Source: Ailurus styani
Lineage: Eukaryota > Chordata > Mammalia > Carnivora > Ailuridae
DNA: 64,000 nucleotides
Direction of reading: 5' to 3'
Assembly (NCBI GenBank): GCA_002007465.1
Contig: LNAC01000001.1
Coordinates: forward strand, 8,761,371 to 8,825,370
This document shows positions 29,368-43,614 of this stretch, piece after piece. Position 1 is the first letter of the stretch. The number at the start of each line of letters is the position of its first letter. The position numbers and the translations under genes were made by a program. A model generated the notes under the pieces. The model worked only from the letters and a program-made list of their open reading frames with translations. It was not told where the DNA came from and searched no databases.

Positions 29368-29556
29368 GGGCGCCTGGGTGGCACAGTCAGTTGGCTGTCC
29401 CATGCTTGGTTTCAGCTCAGGTCATGATCTCAGTGTCATGGGATCAAGCCCCACGTCGGGCTCTTAAAAAAAAACAAACCGGTAACGGCCTGGGTGTTAT
29501 TATTCCAACAACCCAGTATTCTCGCTAAAATAAATAAATAAATCTTAAAAAAAAAT
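29368..29556 (+). mobile_element. Can-SINE with a disrupted middle
   Basis: The head 'GGCGCCTGGGTGGCACAG' and the box 'GGTCATGATCTCAGTGTCATG' are present to about 29462. The usual CT-rich part is replaced by about 60 bases of unrelated sequence (ACCGGTAACGGCC...TATTCTCGC), after which the normal tail AAATAAATAAATCTT and A run appear at 29528-29556. Confidence 0.75.
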
Positions 29557-30236
29557 TAATGATCAGAAAATGTCTGTGTTAGTCGGTGCACAACGCAAGT
29601 GATCCAAGCAGAGCCTGGCCAAACCCACCCCTTGTACGCGTGGCCTATGTGCCTCCTGCTGTGTCATTCCCTCTGCCATCAGAGCCGGCCGCTCGGTGGG
29701 GCAGGCCATCCTGCCTATTCTGCTGCCCATGTTCCCCCAGCTAGGTGGTGGCGGTACCAGGACTGGAGTCCTCCCCATGCCTCCCACCCAGGCATTCTCT
29801 CCAGCCTACCCTGCCTGCTGCCCGAACGTTCAGAGTGCAGGACATCCGCACAGCGGCAGGTGAGGGCGGCGGAGGTGACACACAACGGGGCAGGAGGGGA
29901 GCCAAAGGACAACCAGCCCGGAAACTAGCCAGAGGAGGCCGAGTTCATGAGTCCTCGGGGTGAGGGCCTGGGCCGTGCTGCTTCTCCGATGCTGGGAGCC
30001 TGAATTATCCTCAGACAAGCCCGGGCGGGGGCATGAAGGCAGGCCTGTGCAGTGCCACCTGCTTCTAGGACTCTGCATGGGGCCCGGACTCGTGCGGAAA
30101 GTGAATCACAAGCCCCGGAGCCCCCCAGGAAGAAAATCTGGGTGTGGGCTGGGTAAGGGCCCCGGGTGATGGCTTGCTTTGGGCTTCTTCTCCAGCAGTA
30201 GCTGAGGGTGGTGCAGAAGTGAAGACTCCAACAAAA

Positions 30237-30313
30237 TCGCACACGCACACCAAATGCACATGCACACACATATGAACACACATGCACGCACACACATGCA
30301 CACAGATATATGC
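30237..30313 (+). repeat. CA-rich microsatellite
   Basis: Interrupted CACA/CATG run in intron 3. Confidence 0.9.
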
Positions 30314-30374
30314 CACTTTGGCCCTTGCAGACCCCAGGAGCACCATATCCCAGGCAGCAGGACAGCTGGGCTTG

Positions 30375-30500
30375 GACCTGGTCCTGTAGTAACTCAGTCC
30401 TTGACCTTGGACCACTTGATTGGCTTCTCTGAGTCCCGGTTTTACCACTTCTAAAATAAGGCTGTTGAGGCTGGAGACGCACAAGGTCATCCCAGCTCTG
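30375..30500 (+). repeat. MIR-family SINE fragment
   Basis: 'GACCTTGGACCACTTGATTGG', 'CTTCTCTGAGTCCCGGTTTT', 'CTAAAATAAGGCTGTTGAGG' follow MIR order. Confidence 0.65.
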
Positions 30501-30871
30501 ACAATTAAGGTCCTTTCCAAAAGACCCGGCTGATTTCCAAAAAACCTATTAGCAGATGATGGTTAAATTGGTGAGATCAAAACAGGCACCACGGTTCTTA
30601 ATAGATCTCTTTTCATACCACCCACCCACAGGGTCAGATGAGCCTGCCCGCAAGCTCGGGCCACAAGCGGAGAGGGGACTCCTGGAATTCTCCAGACGCT
30701 GGCTTAGCCAGGAGTCAGCTAGAGAGGTTCTAACAGCAAAGGCCCATCAGTCTTGCTGCTTCTGGCCACACTGGGTTTGGCCTAAGAGGCCTTGAGTGTC
30801 CACTCCAATTCTCCCTCCTTCCCTGAAGCTTGCAGAGAAGGGCAATAAAACAAACCAATAAAGCTAAAGGG

Positions 30872-30893
30872 AAAAAAAAAAATTTTTTTTTTT
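30872..30893. repeat. A11T11 palindrome
   Basis: Eleven adenines directly followed by eleven thymines: a perfect 22-bp palindromic A-T tract. Such tracts are stiff or bent and exclude nucleosomes. No function is shown. Confidence 0.95.
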
Positions 30894-33041
30894 AGCCTAA
30901 TGAGGCAAGTGAACTACTTCTTTTTCTTCCTTGGAAAGTATAAAGTACTCCTGTTACAAAAATATTTTCTGTTGCCGAATCCGCAGGAGCCACGGCCTCC
31001 GCCAGCCGCCCAGCACGCTCATTTTCAAGAGACTGGGGCTTCCAGGCTGGTCCTGGTGTCGGCTGAAGCCTGCTTCAAAGGCTAATGTTGCAGCAGCTGG
31101 CTGGGACTCAACTGAGTGATTCAACGTGCTTTCTGGAAACAGTTATGCTAACCTTTCATTTTCTTTTAAAAATATGTGATGGAGAAAATAGCACATCCCC
31201 CATACCCAGCAAGAAGCAGAGCCCTAGAACGTGCATGCTTCCCGCGGAAAAGCAGACTGGGGTGCCGAGGCAGCAGCATCTAAGACTGTTCCACCGATGG
31301 CAGTGGGGGAGGGTTCAGGTGGGGGAGACAGGAGAAGTGGGGGAGTCAGGGGGAGAGAGAGAAAGAGGAACAGGGCCTGATCGTGCACAAGCAGAAAGAG
31401 AAAGAGCAAATACAACCACCTTCGTCCTCCTGGGTTACCGTAATATTTAGTCTACTTCAAGCTGTATCAAGAAACATGAGCATCTTGAAAATTCCCTTAC
31501 TCTTGTTGTTTAAACCACAAAATGTCAACAGTTCTATGCGGAAGCCCAGCGGCCGGTGACCGTACATACTCTGTGGCACCGGGAGGAGGCAAACCATTGT
31601 CTCCGTCAAGCGTCACTCTGGTCTTTGTATACGCCAGCCCCTTTGATCCCTCCACTTTTGTCCACTGACTTCAACTTCATGGATGCTGTGCCAAGAGGTT
31701 TCGGCCAATAAATATTGATTTAAAAAAGTTGATGAACATGAAAGTGAAAAATGAAAGAATGAACAAACCAGATTTTAAAAGAGCCTTCTGGAAGGGACAG
31801 GCAGTGGTTTCTCTCTGGTCAATTCAGGGCACAATGCACAGCAACCACCCAGTGTCTGTTGACCTGAACTGTCTCCTCACTCCCCATGACCACTTAGAGC
31901 CCCTGCTGTCCTGCGTGCAGAGAAGCCCAAGAGATATCTTTCCTTTCAAATGTTTGGTTTAAATTTTTTAAGAGGTATGATGTATTGTCTCCTCAACATA
32001 AAATCTGAGATGGTCAGTGGACAGAGCCTATTATAATACATTAATTAACATATATTCATGGCAAAAAAGTGGGATCATAGAGAATATTCTAACCATAAAA
32101 CCAATGGTTTCTATGAGCTGCCCAGTGGCCAAAGCAAAGAGGGAAATACCATGAGTCAAATACTCTTATTATCAGATTCCAGTGCCTTAAATAACAAGAG
32201 TGACTTGTTAATTAGCATGTGTATTAACTAATCAGTCCTCAATTCACCAGAATGTTTTATTTCTTCCTCACCATAGAAGGTGGTCATGATGATTTTAGGA
32301 AACCAGTTTTGGGAAATTACATCTATACTGCTATGAAAAGAGATAACCAGTTCATTATAAAGCCTTTGCACTTACAGACTCTCAGGAGACTGACTACATA
32401 AAAAACTGGAGCTTTCCAGAATATGACCAGGAATCCTCAAGAACAAGGCCAATGAGAAAGGTAGACAGTATGACCAGAAACGTTGGCTTGGGTTCTGAAG
32501 GTCTCTAATAAACTCACTGAGAAATAAGTTTGCACTTGGTCCAAGGTCCAGGTCCTCCAGGCTTGCCCCCTAATCTTCCCCTAGGTTGGCTCTGCCTGTC
32601 CTTCCTTGTCCTTCCTGTCGCCCCAGACATTAGCCTCCTGCCTTCACTAACTTCAGAGGCCTCCCCAGCCCCCAGTGCCTTCTACCTCTTCTGTTTGTTC
32701 CTTTTCTGTACTTGTTACCCTTTTTATCCCACTTTTCCTGTTTCCCCCCTAGATCGTCGTCACGGGGTCACGTGGCTCTTGTGTGTGGCTGGGGACCTAA
32801 CACAGTGTTTGGCCAAGACAGATGCTCAGTAAATACTGACAGAATCCATGGATGGATAAAAAGTAACTGGAGAAAATGAACAAACTAGACCTTAAAAGAT
32901 CTTCTGGATTTGAAATTGGATAATCATTTTCAAAACATCTTGGAATTCTACTGAAAATGCAGAGAAATGAGTACACATAAAGCTTCTCTGCTTAATCCAG
33001 AAAAGGCAAAGCAGCAGCAGCAAAGAAACACAATTCAAGTG

Positions 33042-33105
33042 CATGCATGCGTACACATGCACACACACAATGTGCACACACACACATGTGCACACACACA
33101 CGCCC
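33042..33105 (+). repeat. CA/TG-rich microsatellite
   Basis: Interrupted (CA)n with TGCATGCATGCG and GTGCACAC units in intron 3. Confidence 0.9.
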
Positions 33106-33239
33106 GCCCCAGGAGACAGAGCAAATGAAATCAGCCTCTCTGTGCTCTCCCCTTTGGTCACCTAGAGCTTGGGTCTTACGAGTGTACTTGGCCTCCGGCA
33201 CACTCAGCTCCTCTAGGACAAGGTGTTAATTGTCTCACA

Positions 33240-33450
33240 GTGGGGTTGGCAAACTTCATCTGTGAAAGGCCCAAAAGTAAATACTTTCGGTTTCATAGGC
33301 CATGTGGTCTCCATCCTAACAACTCAACTCTGCTGATACAGGGCAAAAGCAGCCACAGACTCTAAATCACAGGCATGGCTGTGTGGCGATAAAGCTTTAT
33401 TTACAAAAACAGATGGAGGGCCAGATGTGGCCTGCCAGCCTGGACTCTCA
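33240..33450 (+). repeat. Ancient interspersed repeat, copy B
   Basis: 'GGGGTTGGCAAACTTCATCTG', 'GGCCATGTGGTCTCCATCC', 'AACAACTCAACTCTGCTGAT', 'CTTTATTTACAAAAACAGATGG', 'GGGCCAGATGTGGCCTGCC'. It shares motif order with copy A at 18250 and is the better preserved of the two. Confidence 0.75.
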
Positions 33451-33779
33451 CGCACTGTTATATATTCGCTAAACTGTCACACGGAAGCAGTGAATGTCTG
33501 TATGTCCGCCCTGTAAAGGAGACCGGAGACGTTCCAGATGGGGCACCTACAAATTCAGTCCCAACGACCTGGGAACTGCTTTGTCGGAACCATAAATGAG
33601 AGTCTCAATCCAATTCCCTGAAGACAGAGCGCCAACGTGAAAAAAGGCATGACCATATTAAGAGAAAAACATAGCCAAAGAATTTCCTTAACAATCAACT
33701 AAGTTCTTGAGCCGGGGCCAGAGAACACACAAGGGCTCCGGTTTTGATAGTTTGGGGAACTGAAACATTTTCACATTCT

Positions 33780-35340
33780 AAAACGAGCTGCAATCCGAAC
33801 AGAACGAGCCACGTCCCCATCGGGCTCTGCACAAAGGCCCCGCCGTGGAATGAGGGCCGGCCTCCGCTCCGCTGCCCGGGTTTACATTCCCCGATGAAAT
33901 ATTGATTCTCACCCCCTCAAAACGGTAACAATCAATATGGTAACAGAAGCCTTGTAACAGCCACAGGGGCTGGGGGGCCGGCAGCAAATTCAGGGGCAGC
34001 CCCCCGAGCTCCAGCACCCAGAGCACGAGACCACAAAAGGACCAGCGCAGAGGCCGTGGGGAGAAGGATCCAGGATGGAAAAACACAGAAACAAATAAGA
34101 GGGTAACTATGGCAGTGCGATCCGCAGCCCGGGCTCCCAGTTGCTTTACGAGGGTGAGTGACAGACTCCAGAAGATGTGAGGCCCTTCCAGCACAGACTC
34201 TGTGTTATCTGATTCACTCTTGGACGGCTCACGCGGCTGAGTCAGCGCCTTCCGACAATCAGGTTGCCTAAGGAGAACTGGCGGCCGGCGGCCGTGAGTC
34301 ACGCCGAGCACTACACCACCCCCGGTCCTCGCCACCGTCCGGGGGCCCCCCGGACCATCCTCGCCGAGGACTCAGGGCCGATTCACCGCGCACCGGGCCA
34401 AACCTTGCGACACAGGCCTGGAGAAGACAGAGCCTGCTGAGCAGCCCTCGGGACCTGTGCTTCGAGGCCCGGGGCCACCCCCTCCCTCCCTCCTGCCCCC
34501 GGCCCCGAGTGACCCCTGTCCCGAGCTGCACGGATCAGAGCTGGCTCCTCTTCCTGCCCCAGTGGCCGGCTCAGCAGTAAAAGGACCCTGTGTCAACAAA
34601 GCAGCCCCCCGCCCCGGAGTCTTCCTCTTCAGCCACTTCAAACGGGTCTGGCCTGTAGGTGGCCGGGGGCCCGAAGGTGGCCAGGGGTGGACACAGGCCC
34701 GGGTGGGTGGGGGGGGCGAGGAAAACACCTCACCGGCCCCAACCTGGCGGCCTGCACACATTTCCCTGCTTGCTGGCGTCGGGGGAGCGGCCACAGGAAA
34801 CCCCCCTGCCTCGGCCGCGCTGAGTTACCCGAGACCAGAGCGCCTGGAGCTGGGGGAAGCCAGGCGTCCGTGCAACCCAGGCGGCCCCCCTGGAGTGGGT
34901 GAGGCCCGATTGAGGGGAGCGGGCTGGGGAGGAGGGGCTTGCTCTGAGCAGAGGGGACCCCCTGGGGGGACCCCCTGTCCTGCACCGACTACCCGACAAG
35001 CGCCTAAGACCCGCGTGTCCCTCCCACTCCAGGAGCACCGAGCGACTGAAATCAGCAAGTAAGACAAGAGTGGACGCTGCTGAAGCATGAACTGTGACTG
35101 TGCTCAGAGTGACCGTCCCGTCCGGGGCTGGGGTGTGGGGAGCCGCCTTGGGTAGTAGCTGGGGAAGGGCTGTCTAGGGCAGAATTTCGGGGGGACCCAA
35201 AGGATGGGAAGGCCGGCTCCGGAACAGCTGTGGGGAGACACCGCCGGGGGGGCCACGGCCGAGACCCCGGGAGAGCAGCTGGAGGAGGAGACGGGGCCGG
35301 GAGGAGCAGCGCCCCGTCGGGCCAGGCCTCCGAGGCCCCG
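33780..35340. other. GC- and CpG-dense intronic block
   Basis: Visibly richer in C, G and CpG than its surroundings, with strings such as GGCGGCCGGCGGCCG and CACGCCGAGC. It has few interspersed repeats. A TGAGTCA (AP-1-type) site occurs near 34240 and CATTCC (TEAD-type) near 33888. It could be an internal CpG island, an enhancer or an alternative promoter. The open frames across it, including a 201-codon one at 34457-35062, look like GC-driven chance frames. Confidence 0.5.
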
Positions 35341-35413
35341 GGAAAGGAGCTAAACGCTCTCTGAGAGACGGTGGGCAAAGTGTGCAGGGTGGACAGCATG
35401 TGGTCCAAAAGCT

Positions 35414-35631
35414 GGGGACGCCTGGGTGGCTCAGTCAGTTGGGCAACTGCCTTCGGCTCAGGTCATGATCTCAGGGTCCTCGGATCGAGTCCTGCATCGG
35501 GCTCCTTGCTCAGCGGGGAGCCTGCTTCTCCCTCTGCCTGCCACTCTGCCAGCTTGTGCTCTCTCCCTCTCTCTCTGACAAATGAATGAAAATAAAATCT
35601 TTAAAAAAATAACAAAAAAAAACAAAAAAAA
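35414..35631 (+). mobile_element. Can-SINE
   Basis: 'GACGCCTGGGTGGCTCAG', 'CTTCGGCTCAGGTCATGATC', 'TTCTCCCTCTGCCTGCC', then AATAAAATCTT and an A-rich tail. Short target copies CAAAAGCTGG and CAAAAGCCGG flank it. Confidence 0.95.
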
Positions 35632-36729
35632 CAAAAGCCGGACTCTGCAACGGAGACAGAGGCTTTTCTCCCGCGCTTCCTCATCGACACAGCTGGAAAA
35701 CCTCGGTAATGAACGTGGCTTTGCCCTCTTACCTTCTTCAACACAGCCCCGGATTCCTGCCCTGGAGTCCGGCCTAGAGAGACCAAATCGCTCTCCTTTT
35801 ACCTCTGCCTCGAGAGCCGCCCACTCTCCCCTTCTCTCTCTTTTTCTGAATGACTCAGGGAAAACTGCACAGACAAAATGCTGCCTTTGGATAAAATTTT
35901 TCAATGTTCTGCAAACACGGCCCGTGTCACGTTGAACACATTTGGAAGCAGTTTGTATCTGAAGCTGAACTAGCCTGCCCTCAAAGCTGCTTTCTATTAA
36001 AGTGTTTGCATGCACCCTGTCCCTCCTTCCTGCAGCTGGCACTCCCCCCACCCCAGACTGCTCGCCCCAGGAAAGAGGAGGTGCAAATCCTAGGCAGAAG
36101 CACAGAATGGGCTGTGGCTGGAGGGGACGGGCCCGCAGGGGGGCACCTTCCTCCCCCAGCTTGGGACGTGGGGGGCGGGGGACAGACCAGGCCGCTCCGC
36201 TGGCGAGCCTTCTTGTGAAGGGTCTCCCGTCTCAAAACTCAGCAGGGAAAGTAAGTGCACATGTGTCTTCTCAGCAGTGAGAAGCAAAAACAGAGTTCTT
36301 TGGTCCCAAGCCCAGACATGTCGCTGGCAATCTCAAGCCAAGGGGGGGGGGGCGGTCCACTGGAGATGCGAGGGCAGTTCCAAGAATGGAAAGAAAAGTA
36401 GACAGATCGGGTCAGAAAGGGCGGGAACTCAGCGCCCCGGGTGGGGGTTGGGGGGCCGCTCAGCCGCAGGGGCTCTACCAGCATTGCCCATGCTGTGTTA
36501 TTAGAAAACACAGTCTCCGAGGGGAGGGTCGGCTGGATCTACGGGTCCTGTGTCCTGTGGGCACCCCCCGGCCCCAGGAGGCTGGGGCACCGTGCCTGCT
36601 GGTCCCACCAAGACTGCCCAATGGGGGAGACATAGCCGCCAAAGTCAATGCTAGCTGAGGGGGTCCTGGATGACAATGGAGCATGACTGCCCACGTCCAC
36701 GGTGACTTCTAGTCCTCCACAGTGTTGAG

Positions 36730-36955
36730 GGGCGCCTGGGTGGCTCAGCCACTGAAGCACCCAACCCTCCATTTCAGCTTCGGCCACCAACTCAGGGTCC
36801 TGGGATCGAGCCCCGAGTCAGACTCTGGGCCCAGTGGGAAATAGGCCTCCCTCTCTCTGTCCCTCGCTCTCTGCCCCTCCCCCGACTCACATGAGCGAAT
36901 GTGCGCACGCGCGCGCTCTCTCTAAAATAAATTTAAAAAAAGAATTTAAAAAAAA
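36730..36955 (+). mobile_element. Can-SINE, older subtype
   Basis: The head 'GGCGCCTGGGTGGCTCAGCC' leads to a CT-rich part with a GCGCACGCGCGCGC insertion and a double AAATTTAAAAAA tail. Target copies AGTGTTGAG (36721-36729) and AGTGCTGAG (36956-36964) flank it. Confidence 0.93.
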
Positions 36956-38214
36956 AGTGCTGAGAACACTCAGGAAGGACAATAGCTGTTCAAGCAATGG
37001 ACAGCCTCCAAAGGAAACCGTGATGGCGGGGGGAGGACACGGGCCCAGGCTAGAGCCACCAAGTTAGCCACTGAGCTCGTGGACGCGGCGGGCGGTCCCA
37101 TCAATTTCCTTGGGTTATTAGAAAACGGCCCCGGGAGGCTGGGCCGTGGCCTCACGTGGCAAGGCAGCATTTCGAATGACTTTCCATCCTCAGGCCCAAT
37201 TTTCGTTGGTTTTGTTTGGGCTGCTCTGAGCTCTCCCTCGCGGTTTCTTGTCTTTCGCTGCTCCTGAGAATGACCCAGGGCAAGGCGGGCTCACAGCCCA
37301 ACCCCAGCCTGCCAGTTTATTAAACCGTGTGCTCAGGCAGATTTGGATTTGCTGGGAAGAGAGGCTCCTTCCAAACGGAGCCTCATTCCAAGCCAGTCTC
37401 CGCCCCCTCCTAAATAATCAATCATCAAACTGAGGGAACAAAAGGGAAAGAGCTGGAAGAGATGGTTTTACTCTCCCCCCTTCCAACTACTATCAGCAAA
37501 AAAAAGCAGTTTAGTCAGTGGAAACCAGTCTCTTGTGTGGGTGTCTGCAATTTAATATCCATTCATTTCCAATTCCTTTTTGAAAAGCCACATTTAGTTC
37601 AACTTTTAAATGTTAAGCATCTTTTTCTCGAGCTAGAAACAGCCCTCAAATACCGTGCTGCCGGCTCAGGGCTGGCCTCCCGCAGGCAGCAAGGGCCGGG
37701 TCAGAAACACGGCCAAGCTGATCCGCTGAGATCTTTCTCGTCGTGCCTGGACAAGTCGGGGATGACATGAAGATACAGTCTCCACCTTGGCTCAAAATCT
37801 GAAAAGAATCTCCCCCTGGCCAGAGGCGCGTTACGTGCCCACGCATTCCAAACACAGAATTACTCAGTGGCAGCGGCTCACGCAGCATCCGGGCCAGCAC
37901 CCTGCCTGCAGAGAGCCCCGCTGCTGGCTGCCTTCCAGGGGCTCGGGGCGGGGGGGTGACGGAGGGGGAAGCTGAAAAGTCCTGCGTGTGGCCACAGGAT
38001 GTGCTATTCTGGCTAGCCTCCTTCCGGTGAGACTACCACATCCTGGACACCCTTCTAGCGGCACGTTCCTAAACAGGGAAGCACCAGCCTTCCCGGGGCG
38101 GGGGAGGGGGGGAGGGGTATTTAAAGTCCAGCCATCCCACCAAAAGGCCAGGTTCCATCCCTCCAGTCAGGGCCATGGCCTTGGGGACTTGAGGGTCAGC
38201 AGCAGGTTAGTTTC

Positions 38215-38395
38215 CCCGCAGCACAGCTGTGTGACTACAGGCAGGTTACCTAAGCTCTCTGAGCCTCCGTTTCGTCCTCTATAAAATGGGAATCATACAG
38301 CTATCTTGCTGATTCGGGGGAAGTTACAAAAGAAGGCAGAGGCTGGATCAGCGCTGGAGCTCATCAAGCAGAAGCTGTTATGATTATGTCATGAC
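38215..38395 (+). repeat. MIR-family SINE
   Basis: 'CTGTGTGACTACAGGCAGGTTA', 'CTCTGAGCCTCCGTTTC', 'TCTATAAAATGGGAATCAT' and the tail 'GCTGTTATGATTATG'. One of the clearest MIR copies in the window. Confidence 0.85.
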
Positions 38396-38952
38396 CAATA
38401 AACACATTTTCAAAGGTAGTTGTTGCTAGAAATTCCACAGTCACCTAATAGAAATAATATCCGATTGAGACCTCGCTGAAGGCCAGTTTTCTACACCAAC
38501 CGCAGAGCCTGTTTCTGTGCCGATGAACAGCAGACAAAAAACAGCTTGTGGGATCCTACCCTGGTCTGCCTTCACAGCCCACATCCAGGCAACGGTGTGT
38601 GAAGAGCTGGGTCAGAAGAGCCCTCGTGGCTCTCAGCCTGGGACCCTTTCCTGCGCCAACAAGAAGATTCCAGCCTACCAGGAGTCCTCCTTCCTTCCAC
38701 AGGAAGTCCAGAAAATTACAAGGGCATGAAGAAACCAAAAAATGCAATCTCACGGCAAACCAAACCTTGCCTCAGTCAACATCTACCAACGGGAACTGTT
38801 GACGTTCTAGTAAGAACTGCATTTAATTTCAGGTATGAAGCCTTCACTAAACAAATCAAACAGAGCAAAAATGACTGCAAGGAGAATATGTAAATAGGAA
38901 GCAAACCATTTTCAAACACAGCATTTCTCAGATTGAATTCACCTCACCGTGT

Positions 38953-38997
38953 CTCAAAAAAAAAAAAAATAAAGACTTTTTTTGAAAAAAAAAAAAA
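38953..38997. repeat. A-rich/T-rich simple sequence
   Basis: Two A13 runs separated by TAAAGACTTTTTTTG, intronic low-complexity sequence. Confidence 0.9.
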
Positions 38998-39180
38998 GAA
39001 AGAAGTTCCAAGCCCAGATGCTTATCATTTGGAGGATACACCCTTCTGTGGGAGACAGCTGTGCACATTAACATATCAAAAGTTTTGAGAAAGTCTCTAA
39101 GAAAGAAATCCATTAGCTTTGCTTTAATTCAAGGTTTCCAAAACTTTTTTTAAGAATGGAGCACTGTTATCACATCTAGA

Positions 39181-39372
39181 GGGGCACCTGGGTGGCTCAG
39201 TTGGTTAAGGGTCCCTCTCTTGGTTTCAGCTCTGGCCATGATCTCAGGGTCGTTGGATCGAGCCCCGCGACTGGCTTTCTGCTCAGTGGGGGGTCCACTT
39301 GGGCTTTTCTCTCTCTGTTACCCCCCCATCCCTCCCTTCTCTCTCTCTCAAATAATAGATAAATCTTAAACA
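39181..39372 (+). mobile_element. Can-SINE, older subtype
   Basis: 'GGGCACCTGGGTGGCTCAGTTGG', 'GATCGAGCCCCGCG', a CT-rich part and an imperfect AAATAATAGATAAATCTTAAA tail. No clear target-site copy. Confidence 0.92.
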
Positions 39373-39668
39373 CGCACACATCCAGTAACCCTGCAAAACC
39401 CCAATTTGGGAGACATGGTTTGTTTTCAAACGCAGTGAAATGCACAAATGAATAAAAACAAACACAAATGAACAAGAGTTGCCCCAGGAATGGAAGGGAG
39501 ACCCAACGTTTACCGCTTATCTACTAATTTCTTTATAAACCTACTGCTTTCTTTTTGAAAAATGTAAGCTTCTATTTTTAAAACTCTGATCTTATAGTCT
39601 GCTTATTAAAGATGCTTCCATGAGCCCCCCCACTTTCCCTCACCACAAGCTACACTCAGTATCTCCTA

Positions 39669-40622
<954 letters not shown>

Positions 40623-40885
40623 TCAGGGCTCTCAAGGGAACACCACTGAGGAAAGAGGGGACACCCAGCAGAGATGACCTCTTTGCTCGGCTTCTTTCCT
40701 TCCAATGGTTTCGCTGCAAAGATGCTGAGCCGGAGGCACCAGCAGATACCTGGACCTCCCAGCGGCTCCTCAGCAAAGGTGGTGGGGTAAGGGGTCACAG
40801 TCACAGTCACGGCACCGCCCTCCGCCCTCCGCCGCGCCCCTGCCAGCTCCCACAGTGCCACAGAGAGGCAGCCGCTCCCAGCAGG

Positions 40886-40910
40886 CCGCCACCACCACCA
40901 CCACCACCAA
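40886..40910 (+). repeat. (CCA)n trinucleotide run
   Basis: Eight uninterrupted CAC-type units, (TGG)n on the transcript strand, about 430 nt upstream of exon 2. Confidence 0.9.
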
Positions 40911-42000
40911 GGGGAGAGCTGAGGTTGCTTTGAGGAGATGCCCACTGGACGTTAGATTGAAAAGGCAGTAGGGCACAGACAGATCCTGTCTTCCCACGGA
41001 TCCCACAAGGTGAAAAGAGGCCACCGTCTGTCCCCAGAGCAGTTTTCCACTATGCCTTGTTTATTCCAACCCCTGGGACAGCCCAGGCCAGAAGACACAA
41101 GAGGTGCCTTGATACCATTGGGGGGGAAAAAAGAAAGAGAGAGAAATCAAATGACCATAATTTCTATATAAACATATACACTATAATTAGCGAACCCCCA
41201 TTTCAAAGCTACTTTTGGACCAAGCAATCCCACATCCCAGTGTAGGGCCCTCACCTAGCAAGGCCAAAAAAATGGATCCCACCCACCAGAGGCACACACC
41301 ATGGCATCTGGTTCAGAAATGAGCTTCTGGAGACTCAGGCCCCAGGACACCCATTTTGCGGGCATGGGTCGTGGCAGGGGCCAGTGTGGCCCCAGCAAGT
41401 GCAACCCGAGCCTGCAGCCCTGGCCCCAAATCCGTGCCACCTGCTGACATCCCTCAACACATCTCTCTCTGCCTTCACAGGCCAGAGGGGCTCTAGGCTA
41501 GTCTGCAGCAAAGACTGCACACTCCCCTTCCTTTCTCTCTCCTGTCTCCCTTGGCCCAGTCACCTCCCTTGGGCTGGTCGCCTAGCCGGGTGCTACACAA
41601 AGCAGGCTCCAGGGACCAGAGGCTCTGCCAGCCTCGCTACCCATTGGTCCCCTGCAGACGCGGGCAGGCGGCTTCCAGAAACCTTTAGAGCAATTTGACA
41701 GAGTAATCTTCTGTCTGTGGCATCGAAGAATTTTAAATTGGGGTTTATATTTTGTGTCTTTCTTACGGCATTTTGGTAGGAATTCACTTTTAGTATATTT
41801 TAATTGATCCATAATGGATAGGAAATAAAGGAAATCTATTCCTTTGCCACAGATGGCCTAAGGAGCACTGACTGATCTGTCCCCTGCACCTGTCACTCCC
41901 TGTCACAGCTCACTCGGAGGGATTCGCAACACAGCTTTGCAGTTTAAAAAGGAACCGCTGGCCTACAAAACTGCCCAATTCACCTAAGGGCCTGTGTCCC

Positions 42001-42325
42001 CACCCCCACACACATGCACAGAGGTGCACACAAACTCACACCCACACTTACATGCTCGGTTGTGAGCGCACGCACATACCCGCACGTGTACACACACATG
42101 CACACGCCCACAGACTCCGTCTGTCACACACATAATGTGCCTATATATACTCTCCCACTCACTCCCTCACATACACACTCATGCACATGCATGTGCACAC
42201 ACTCACATATATGTACAGGCTCACACGTGGACACTCATACACTCGCACATCCACCCACACACACATACAGAGCTGCACACACCTACACTCCCACTCACAC
42301 AGACCTACACTCCCAGACACATGGA
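42001..42325 (+). repeat. Long degenerate CA-rich repeat
   Basis: More than 300 bp of CACA, CACT and CATG units with interruptions, giving chance open frames rich in His, Thr and Cys. An ageing compound microsatellite. Confidence 0.9.
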
Positions 42326-42623
42326 CAGACTCCCAGCCCCACACGCCTCCCTCCCTGTGAGCCGCTGCCTGGGCTCGGCCATCAAAGCTGTGACCCTTGC
42401 AGGTCCTCTGGGGCCCTCAGAGCTGCAGATCCACGGGCTTCTGGGAAGCCCCAAAGCAGCTGTCCACATCGTTCCCTCGGTCCCTCCCACGGCTGTGTGT
42501 CCCCACCGGAGACGTGAGCAATGCAACTCACACCACTGGGCCCCTCTCTGTCCTGGCTCCCGGGCTCTGAACCGCTTTACTTCCAGGCTGGAACCCCTCT
42601 CTTTTGGGAGAGAATGGTTTTCT

Positions 42624-42839
42624 TTTTTTAATTTTTATTTTTATTTTTTTTAAAGATTTTATTTATTTATTTCACAGAGGGAGAGAGATCACAAGGAGGC
42701 AGAGAGGCAGGCAGAGAGAGGGGGGGAAGCAGGCTCCCTGCTGAGCAGAGAGCCCGATGCGGGCCTCGATCCCAGGACCCTGAGATCATGACCTGGGCCG
42801 AAAGCAGAGGCTTTAACCCACTGAGCCACCCAGGCGCCC
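42624..42839 (-). mobile_element. Can-SINE, young mustelid-type
   Basis: Inverted, full length, ending 'GAGCCACCCAGGCGCCC'. Target copies GGAGAGAATGGTTTTCT (42607-42623) and GGAGAGCATGGTTTTCT (42840-42856) differ at one base. Confidence 0.96.
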
Positions 42840-43614
42840 GGAGAGCATGGTTTTCTAAGGTCCGAGAAAGACCTGCACCTACCAGGCCAGGAAAACTAAT
42901 TCAACAAGTTCACGGTAGCATCATTTTACTATTTGTGTTTTCAAAGCCCTTTGATACGGCACCCTATTTTTATTTCCCTCCTCCCCAAGGATTTGGAACA
43001 TCAGATACTATGCTTGTATTATATTTAGGGAAACTGAGGCTCACAGACCCTAAATGACTTCTCCATTGGCACTACATTTTTAGTAGAGAGTGTAAGTAAC
43101 AGGAAAATCTGGGCAAATCTACAACTTTTCTTCTTAATCCTGGTCCCAGACATATCTGCCACCCTCCCCGGTTTCTAGGTGGTTGCTATTAATTGGTCTG
43201 TTTCCCCAAGTGCACCGAAGGGAGCTATAAAGAAGGGAATAGAAACATTCCTGCTGGCCACAGAACCTGGCGAACATCATCCAGAGACAGCTGTAAACAC
43301 ACGCATCTGGGCTTCCTCAGACCAGCTTCCTGGGAAAGACCAAAAGGAAGTTTAATGCCAAAGGCCAGCACCCCGCAAGGCTGCGTGGGGTTCCAGAGAC
43401 TCTCCCAAGCAGGGCAATCACCAGAGTCTTACCATCATTAGCTCACTTCCTCTTTCTGAGTTCCCAAAGTAGGCATGGGAGAATTTGGCTGCAGCAGAAG
43501 TAAAAATGAACATGGGTTTTTCCAGCTAGTGTGAGAACCACTTGCTTTCTCACACAAACCAGCGAGAGAGGCTCCGGGAACTGGGCACCCCGGGAAATCA
43601 AGATGGCGAGCAGG